From: an uncultured Prevotellaceae bacterium
GTDB lineage: Bacteria > Bacteroidota > Bacteroidia > Bacteroidales > Bacteroidaceae
NCBI GenBank assembly: GCA_947306845.1
Contig: CAMZHP010000187.1
Location: 1 to 6,557, forward strand
Direction: 5' to 3'
DNA: 6,557 nt
The first letter of the stretch is position 1. Each line of letters opens with the position of its first letter. Both the position numbers and the translations under genes were made by a program. The notes beneath the pieces were generated by a model. That model did no database searches. It saw nothing but the letters and a program-made list of their open reading frames with translations, and was not told where the DNA came from. Below are positions 1-3,637 of the stretch, piece by piece.

Positions 1-139
1 CGTAGGAGATGAGGGAGCCACCTATCTGGGCACTGCCGGAGAATGGTATCATGTACGCTTTCATGGCAAGGAAGGCTATGTGAAAAGTGTCTATGCCGTT
101 GTCGACAGCACAGGAAAAGCCAACGGCCAAAAGCCATAA
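1..139 (+). CDS. 3' end of an SH3-domain-like protein (5' truncated)
   Basis: An open frame enters from the left edge (first complete codon at position 2) and ends at TAA 137-139, giving 45 visible residues. The visible part contains GEWYHVRFHGKEGYVKSVY, the typical end of a bacterial SH3 (SH3b/SH3_3) fold: a Trp-x-x-Val strand, a glycine turn, then Gly-Tyr-Val before the last strand. A short polar tail (VDSTGKANGQKP) follows. Such domains usually bind cell-wall peptides or act as interaction modules in envelope proteins. The rest of the protein is outside the window, so its overall function and localisation cannot be given. A hairpin with a T-rich tail follows at 170-204, so this looks like the end of a transcript. 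The SH3 assignment rests on a short fragment. Confidence 0.7.
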   Translation, partial: VGDEGATYLGTAGEWYHVRFHGKEGYVKSVYAVVDSTGKANGQKP

Positions 140-169
140 AAAATGACAATTATCGACTGCAAATGTTGA

Positions 170-204
170 AAAAAGGTGGAAAAATGAACAAAATCCACCT
201 TTTT
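170..204 (+). terminator. Rho-independent terminator after the SH3-like gene
   Basis: An 11-bp perfect stem, AAAAAGGTGGA (170-180) with TCCACCTTTTT (194-204), encloses a 13-nt loop. The descending arm runs into a T-rich stretch (about 200-225). It lies 30 nt after the stop of the SH3-like gene. Since the ascending arm begins with an A-run, it could also work on the minus strand. Confidence 0.75.
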
Positions 205-226
205 CGCTTTTTTATTTTCCTTTTTC

Positions 227-258
227 TTTGGGCGTTTGACAACAAATGTGTACTTTTG
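227..258 (+). promoter_or_regulatory. Bacteroidetes sigma-70-type promoter for the 79-aa gene
   Basis: TTTG at 227-230, a 20-nt spacer and TACTTTTG at 251-258 match the Bacteroidetes -33/-7 consensus (TTTG, 19-21 nt, TAnnTTTG) exactly. The expected transcription start is near 264, which gives the gene at 387 a leader of about 120 nt. The promoter sits directly after the upstream terminator. Confidence 0.75.
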
Positions 259-278
259 CCACGTAATGTATATCATCG

Positions 279-292
279 TCAGGATATCCTGA
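279..292. promoter_or_regulatory. 14-bp perfect palindrome in the leader of the 79-aa gene
   Basis: TCAGGATATCCTGA is fully self-complementary with no loop. That favours a dimeric DNA-binding protein site over an RNA hairpin. It lies about 15-28 nt after the predicted transcription start, a position where a bound repressor could block transcription. No regulator is known for it; the operator role is inference. Confidence 0.35.
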
Positions 293-386
293 TGCATTCT
301 TAGAGGTTCCAGCGGCATGGGAATGTCGGGAAAGGAAGCCAAATATCACTATTTCACATCTTATTCACACTATTAACAACAAGAGA

Positions 387-626
387 ATGAAAATCTATCA
401 GAAACCGATAACAGACATCGATATTGTACCTCAATGGGAGGGACATTTCATGGCATCTGGTTTAGAAAAGCCCACCGGAGACAAACTGGGTGGCTTTGGG
501 GGATTGCCTATATGGGGTGGTACTCTCAAAGACCCGTCATTCGGTAACAGCACCACATTCTCCAGGTATTCTGTTTGGATGGAGGATGAGGAAATAGATG
601 AGGCCATGCGCTTTGACAAGAATTGA
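387..626 (+). CDS. Small hypothetical protein with N-terminal 'YxKPxT' motif (79 aa)
   Basis: I do not recognise a function. The protein starts MKIYQKPITDIDIV and has a Met-Ala-Ser-Gly step at residues 22-25. A Gly/Pro-rich middle (about 31-53, with GGFGG and WGG) follows, and the end is acidic and aromatic (RYSVWMEDEE, 60-69). Many Bacteroidetes genomes carry short proteins beginning Y-x-KP-x-T with a later M/L-A-x-SG step and a variable Gly-rich or acidic tail; this one fits by eye. There is no signal peptide, membrane segment or cysteine pair. The gene has a convincing promoter, a leader of about 120 nt containing a palindrome, and its own terminator, so it is probably a monocistronic gene. 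The ATG at 387 follows an AT-rich leader (caacaagaga). A secreted or modified peptide precursor is possible but unproven. Confidence 0.65.
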   Translation: MKIYQKPITDIDIVPQWEGHFMASGLEKPTGDKLGGFGGLPIWGGTLKDPSFGNSTTFSRYSVWMEDEEIDEAMRFDKN

Positions 627-648
627 TTCATTGTGACGGTGATAGAAA

Positions 649-674
649 TTGCCCTTACGAAAGGATAGGGGCAA
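649..674 (+). terminator. Probable terminator after the 79-aa gene
   Basis: TTGCCCTTA (649-657) pairs with TAGGGGCAA (666-674), a 9-bp stem with one G-T pair and an 8-nt loop, 22 nt after the stop codon. The T-run begins about 10 nt beyond the stem (684-691), which is looser than in a textbook terminator. Confidence 0.5.
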
Positions 675-711
675 AAGATTTCCTATTTTTTTGAAAATCA
701 AAACTTTTCTT

Positions 712-725
712 GCACAAATTTGTGC
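712..725. promoter_or_regulatory. 14-bp perfect palindrome upstream of the LysM/GrpE-like unit
   Basis: GCACAAATTTGTGC is perfectly self-complementary and lies about 80 bp before the start of the zinc-ribbon/LysM gene. It overlaps the only plausible -33 element (TTTG 719-722), so a dimeric regulator bound here would compete with RNA polymerase. The role is inferred from position and symmetry. Confidence 0.4.
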
Positions 726-752
726 GAGTTTGGATTTTTTTTATTAATTTTA
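719..752 (+). promoter_or_regulatory. Weak candidate promoter for the LysM/GrpE-like unit
   Basis: TTTG at 719-722 and TAATTTTA at 745-752 resemble the Bacteroidetes -33/-7 pair. The spacer is 22 nt, slightly long, and the -7 element ends in A rather than G. No better candidate lies between the upstream terminator and the gene. Confidence 0.3.
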
Positions 753-803
753 CCGCGATTTTTGGAAATGGCAGTTTATTTTGCCCAATAATTGATAGAA
801 ATA

Positions 804-1412
804 ATGGTTGACAGTACAAAATGCCCCGTCTGCGGGCACAAAGACCTCCCCGACTACCATCGGGGTGAAGTGAGATGTCCAGAATGCGGTAGTGACCTTC
901 GCTTGTTCCGCCTTCTTGACAGCATAGAGCATGACAGCAAGGCCAAATCGTCGGTATGGAAGCCCGTTGCCTTGCTGAGTTTGCTGGCCGCTGTGGTTTT
1001 CGCCCTATTGTATTTCACCAAAGGAGGTGCTCCCACCGCTGATGCCCAGCGTATAGCCCAGCTTGAGGACTCCATAGCATCGCTCCAGGAGCGTATTTCT
1101 GGCCATCCCATGTCATCAGAGTTGGCTGTTCAGACTGCCAGCGCAGACACGAAGGAACAGTCGCAGCCGGTTGCTGAAACCCAAAAAGACAGTGCCACAG
1201 CCCAGTCTGCTGATGATGGTATCACTGCTCCCAATGATCTGGTGACGGTGAAGAACGGCAAGAAATACTATGTGGTGAAGAAAGGTGACACGCTGTGGAG
1301 GATCTCCAACAAGCTCTACAAGGGCAAGGTCAGTGATGCGGAGATTGCCAAGCTGAATGGCCGTAAAGTCACCGACCCTCTTGAGATTGGTGAGGAACTT
1401 GTTGTGAAATAA
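804..1412 (+). CDS. Zinc-ribbon, single-TM, LysM-domain protein (202 aa)
   Basis: Three parts are visible. Residues 7-28 form a zinc ribbon (CPVC...CPEC; cysteines 7, 10, 25, 28). Residues about 52-71 are a single membrane helix (PVALLSLLAAVVFALLYF). After a short coiled-coil-like stretch (81-99) and a Ser/Thr/Gln/Asp-rich linker, residues about 154-202 form a LysM domain (YYVVKKGDTLWRISNKLY ... LNGRKV ... GEELVVK), which binds peptidoglycan. The likely topology has the zinc ribbon in the cytoplasm and LysM in the periplasm. I chose the ATG at 804; an in-frame TTG at 792 would add only four residues. The GrpE-like gene starts 31 nt after this stop, so the two are probably co-transcribed. That suggests a protein spanning the inner membrane and coupling a chaperone to the envelope, which is inference. 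The domain calls are firm; the cellular role is unknown. Confidence 0.85.
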   Translation: MVDSTKCPVCGHKDLPDYHRGEVRCPECGSDLRLFRLLDSIEHDSKAKSSVWKPVALLSLLAAVVFALLYFTKGGAPTADAQRIAQLEDSIASLQERISGHPMSSELAVQTASADTKEQSQPVAETQKDSATAQSADDGITAPNDLVTVKNGKKYYVVKKGDTLWRISNKLYKGKVSDAEIAKLNGRKVTDPLEIGEELVVK

Positions 1413-1442
1413 ATTTGCAGAAACAAGAAAAGGAAAAGTTTT

Positions 1443-1886
1443 ATGAGTAAATTTGACGATATAAGAGAAGGCATCAAGCGGCTTTATGAGGAAAACATCC
1501 GTCTGAATGATTGGATATCGACCCAGGAGCAGTCAAGTGACAGCCAAGTGGGCGAGATTTGCAAGAATTTCCTTCAAGTGCTGGAGTCGTTTGAGTGGGC
1601 TGAGGCTACCATCCATGAGCGCGGCCTCGACCAGAGCAAGATTTCCACCAGTGCCATCGCCCGCATGCTTACAGCCAAGACCAAGTTGCTGGAAGTGCTG
1701 GAGTCGTATGGTGTCCGCAAGATTGAGTTTCCCAATGGGGAATTTGATGCTGCGAAGGGTAAGATTGTGGGCACTGTGACCGACAATGAGAAGCCGGAAG
1801 GCAGCGTGGCAAGCATCAAGCGCGACGGCTTCTACCGCAAGGAAAAGCTTCTCCGTCCGGCAGAAGTGCTTGTAGTAAAAAATTAA
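1443..1886 (+). CDS. Short divergent GrpE-like nucleotide exchange factor (147 aa)
   Basis: The C-terminal half reads as a GrpE head domain: LLEVLESYGVRKIEF (82-96), FPNGEFDAA (96-104), VGTV.DNEKPEGSV (109-122), and GFYRKEKLLRPAEVLVV (129-145). The last matches the family's 'GY...G.vlRPA.V.V' ending. The N-terminal half is predicted helical, as expected for the GrpE dimerisation helix. Family function: GrpE releases ADP from Hsp70 (DnaK). The protein is shorter than housekeeping GrpE (about 190-200 aa), lacks the usual charged N-terminal extension, and has FDAAKGKIVG where canonical GrpE has FDP..H.AV. It is therefore likely a paralogue serving a specialised Hsp70, with the main grpE elsewhere. 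No dnaK/dnaJ gene is in view. Its partner gene encodes a membrane LysM protein. Fold confidence is high; biochemical activity is unproven. Confidence 0.8.
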   Translation: MSKFDDIREGIKRLYEENIRLNDWISTQEQSSDSQVGEICKNFLQVLESFEWAEATIHERGLDQSKISTSAIARMLTAKTKLLEVLESYGVRKIEFPNGEFDAAKGKIVGTVTDNEKPEGSVASIKRDGFYRKEKLLRPAEVLVVKN

Positions 1887-1925
1887 GCTTCCCTCGTTAT
1901 TTTTGAAAATGAGGCACACCATTTA

Positions 1926-1963
1926 AAGGTTGTGAGGTAAACAAGATGTCACCTCACAACCTT
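1926..1963 (+). terminator. Strong hairpin terminator shared by convergent transcripts
   Basis: A 13-bp perfect stem, AAGGTTGTGAGGT (1926-1938) with ACCTCACAACCTT (1951-1963), has a 12-nt loop. It is followed on the plus strand by ATTGTTTTTT, and it ends the LysM/GrpE-like transcript. The distal arm overlaps the last codon region of the convergent minus-strand gene, whose TAA occupies 1964-1962. The minus-strand exit is only moderately T-rich (TTTAAA), so termination should be stronger on plus. Confidence 0.8.
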
Positions 1964-2645
1964 ATTGTTTTTTCACCTCATCATCTTCTTCCTCTTCCTT
2001 AATATTCCCGTATCTTCCGATAAACCATCTCATCTCCTCTGTCTCCCTGACGAATTCTCCGTCATCATACATGAAGGTGAAGTCATCGATGAGCCATTTC
2101 TCTTCTTCAAACACCAGTTTGAAGGTGACGGTTTGTCCTTTGGGATACTCCTCTCCGATATCAAAATGCACATCGACGTATGCGGAATCGGGTGATATGT
2201 AATAGACCCGCATGACACTGTCTGAGCGGACATGGATGTCCTCGCCCATGAGCCCCTTGAAGTTGAACGACCTGTAGATAGTGTCAATACCTGTCGTGTC
2301 GTAGGCCACCACATTGTCACATTGTTCCCTGAGGATATTTATTCGCTCCGACCAATTCTTTCCACCGATATGATTGCGTCCGCTCATGACTTCCTCAGCG
2401 ATGAGCTTCTCCGCCATTGCCTTGATGACATCGGGTGAGTGTGTCTTCTCATAAGCTGCGATAGAGTCACGGTGAGCCTTCTCCATAGCAGCTATCCGGG
2501 CATTCTCCAACTCACGCGCATGACGCAACGAGTCTCTGACGAAACGCTCATGGGCCACCTGCTTCTCATGCTTGTCATAGAAATAATAACCTGTGCCTGC
2601 TGCCGCAAGGATAAGGATAGTAATGATGATGAATGCCTTTTTCAT
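1962..2645 (-). CDS. Membrane-anchored coiled-coil protein of unknown function (227 aa)
   Basis: Residues 1-24 (MKKAFIIITILILAAAGTGYYFYD) form an N-terminal membrane anchor or uncleaved signal with no lipobox. A charged, Glu/Arg/Ala-rich helical region (about 25-90, repeated HERFVRDSLRHAREL, MEKAHRDSIAAYEK) is likely coiled coil. The C-terminal part (about 95-210) alternates strands (MRVYYISPDSAYVDVHFDI, QTVTFKLVFEEEKWLIDDFTF) much like an NTF2-like or DUF3828-type periplasmic domain, but I cannot assign a family firmly. The protein ends in an acidic/basic tail (KEEEEDDEVKKQ). The ATG follows the stop of the upstream lipoprotein gene by 1 nt, so the two are translationally coupled and probably act together in the envelope. 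The stop codon is embedded in the shared terminator stem. Function unknown. Confidence 0.8.
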   Translation of the reverse strand: MKKAFIIITILILAAAGTGYYFYDKHEKQVAHERFVRDSLRHARELENARIAAMEKAHRDSIAAYEKTHSPDVIKAMAEKLIAEEVMSGRNHIGGKNWSERINILREQCDNVVAYDTTGIDTIYRSFNFKGLMGEDIHVRSDSVMRVYYISPDSAYVDVHFDIGEEYPKGQTVTFKLVFEEEKWLIDDFTFMYDDGEFVRETEEMRWFIGRYGNIKEEEEDDEVKKQ

Positions 2646-2646
2646 A

Positions 2647-3042
2647 TCAGGGTCGGGTTGAGTTGTCGTTGCCTTTGATGCGCTTCAACAGTGCGGGGAT
2701 CTGTGCCGCCACATCCTTATACCTTTCTGCGAATGTATCAACCGGGATGAGATTGCCTTCCTCGTCGAAAGTGCGAATATCCACAGTGTCGGCGGGCGAA
2801 GCCATGACATAGGCCTCTCCTCCCCCGCTGTGATAGAAAGTGACTGCCGTTGGGATGCCATCATTGGCGGTCAGCTGCCAGGCGGACTTATCGTCACTCC
2901 ATACAGTGCCCGTGAAAAGATGGCCATCCACATACACTTTCTCGTCGTTGAAGTCCACCTCAGAAACCATGACGGATTGCTTGCCACATCCCATCAAGAG
3001 CAATGCCGCCACGGTGATCGTGGTCAGTTTTCGTAAGAACAT
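2647..3042 (-). CDS. Lipoprotein of unknown function (131 aa), possibly MORN-like
   Basis: The N-terminus MFLRKLTTITVAALLLMGC is a lipoprotein signal with a clear lipobox (L-M-G-C, lipid-modified Cys19), so the mature protein is anchored in the inner or outer membrane. The mature part has a segment EKVYVDGHLFTGTVWSDD (34-51) followed by TAVTFYHSGGGEAYV (65-79). This resembles one MORN-variant repeat pair ('G..fTG....dG......y..G'), as in YwqK-type proteins, but the match is loose. I use the ATG at 3042; an in-frame TTG at 3051 would add three residues and give a longer, less typical n-region. The gene is first in a two-gene operon with the membrane coiled-coil protein and has a recognisable promoter about 30 nt upstream. 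Confidence 0.8.
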   Translation of the reverse strand: MFLRKLTTITVAALLLMGCGKQSVMVSEVDFNDEKVYVDGHLFTGTVWSDDKSAWQLTANDGIPTAVTFYHSGGGEAYVMASPADTVDIRTFDEEGNLIPVDTFAERYKDVAAQIPALLKRIKGNDNSTRP

Positions 3043-3070
3043 GATTTCCAATCAATTTGTTTTCAATTCG

Positions 3071-3102
3071 CAAAAGTACAAAAACATCATCACAAAAGCA
3101 AC
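3071..3102 (-). promoter_or_regulatory. Bacteroidetes promoter for the lipoprotein operon
   Basis: On the minus strand, GTTG (3102-3099), a 20-nt spacer and TACTTTTG (3078-3071) match the -33/-7 consensus with one mismatch. The predicted transcription start is near 3065, leaving a leader of about 20 nt before the ATG at 3042. The -7 element is identical to the one in the promoter at 227-258. Confidence 0.65.
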
Positions 3103-3110
3103 TTTTTTGG

Positions 3111-3147
3111 AAAAAAAATCAGGCACCCCTTTAGCAAGGATGCCTGA
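3111..3147 (-). terminator. Rho-independent terminator of the HTH gene
   Basis: TCAGGCA (3119-3125) pairs with TGCCTGA (3141-3147). The stem is extended by CCTT (3128-3131) with AAGG (3136-3139) across a small internal bulge. On the minus strand it is followed by eight T residues (complement of 3111-3118), a textbook arrangement. It lies 22 nt after the stop of the HTH gene and just upstream of the lipoprotein promoter. Confidence 0.8.
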
Positions 3148-3168
3148 GATAGCTCATTTCTTCTCTTA

Positions 3169-3381
3169 TTAGGATTTATTTTGCAAGTCTTTGCTAAGAA
3201 CTTCAAAGAAATCATATTCGAGAATACGGGAGATCCTGAAAAGGTCGCCTGTGTCGATGGATTGTTTTGAGAATATCTTGTACACGTTAGTACGGCTGCA
3301 AGATAATTCGCCGGCAAACCATACCACCGATTTGCGCCTTTGCTTCAATGTCTGTTTAATAAGTTGTCCAATGTGTACCAA
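3169..3381 (-). CDS. Small XRE-like helix-turn-helix DNA-binding protein (70 aa)
   Basis: The protein is a single HTH domain: VHIGQLIKQTLKQ (2-14), then SVVWFAGELSCSRTNVYKIF (18-37) as the two core helices, then SIDTGDLFRISRILEYDFFEVLS (41-63). This strongly resembles a small regulator type common in Bacteroidetes ('IHIG..I...L...grsV.WfA..L.C.R.NVYkIF...SIDt..L.rIs..L..DFF'). It would act as a cytoplasmic DNA-binding regulator; its targets are unknown. The start is a TTG at 3381: the frame is closed by a TGA two codons upstream and contains no ATG, and the family alignment begins right at this point. The gene is monocistronic with its own terminator. It is divergent from the portal-like gene across about 256 bp, so it may regulate itself or that gene, which is inference. 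Confidence 0.85.
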   Translation of the reverse strand: MVHIGQLIKQTLKQRRKSVVWFAGELSCSRTNVYKIFSKQSIDTGDLFRISRILEYDFFEVLSKDLQNKS

Positions 3382-3450
3382 ATCTCAAAAAATTAAATTG
3401 TGAAAATTAGAATGCCAAAAACAGTTAGCTTAAACGCTGTATGTTGGTTG

Positions 3451-3481
3451 CAAAAATAATGATAAAAGCATATAAATCATT
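3451..3481 (-). promoter_or_regulatory. Candidate promoter for the HTH gene
   Basis: On the minus strand, TATTTTTG (3458-3451) fits the -7 consensus TAnnTTTG exactly. The -33 element 19 nt upstream is only AATG (3481-3478). The leader would be about 65 nt. Confidence 0.35.
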
Positions 3482-3603
3482 GAAAAAATTTGTTAAAAAC
3501 AATGAAATGTAAACTTATAAGCGACTAAATTATTTATTTGTAAATCTTTTACTAACAAAATGTTATCAATTAAAACAATGCTTTAGAACGTCTTTGTTGT
3601 AAA

Positions 3604-3636
3604 ATGACACTTTTTCCTTTCAACAGTCAAGGTTAA
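3604..3636 (+). CDS. Possible 10-codon leader ORF before the portal-like gene
   Basis: ATG 3604 to TAA 3634-3636 encodes MTLFPFNSQG, ending one base before the ATG of the portal-like gene (3638). Both starts lie in the same context, TAAAATGACA (3600-3609 and 3634-3643). This could be translational coupling or simply a chance repeat. There is no independent coding evidence for such a short frame. Confidence 0.25.
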   Translation: MTLFPFNSQG

Positions 3637-3637
3637 A

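Larger units (their letters stand above)
3404..3637. other. AT-rich divergent intergenic region
   Basis: This very AT-rich stretch separates the minus-strand HTH gene from the plus-strand portal-like gene. Apart from the candidate HTH promoter and a 10-codon leader-like ORF next to the portal start, I see no gene. No good TTTG-N20-TAnnTTTG promoter reads toward the portal-like gene, so that gene may be weakly expressed or use another signal. Confidence 0.5.

Noticed and set aside
43..303. 86-aa plus-strand frame overlapping the SH3-like 3' end
   Set aside because: It runs through the terminator hairpin and the promoter, has low-complexity Phe-rich content, and conflicts with the SH3 reading frame.
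792..803. TTG upstream start for the zinc-ribbon/LysM gene
   Set aside because: It adds only four residues before a good ATG at 804 placed just ahead of the zinc ribbon; ATG is preferred.
1019..1029. AAAGGAGGTG, a Shine-Dalgarno-like string
   Set aside because: It lies inside the LysM gene with no start codon of a credible gene after it, and Bacteroidetes rarely depend on such sites.
1533..1922. 129-aa minus-strand frame opposite the GrpE-like gene
   Set aside because: It is a shadow of the GrpE-like coding frame, with no recognisable domain; the plus-strand product has clear family motifs.
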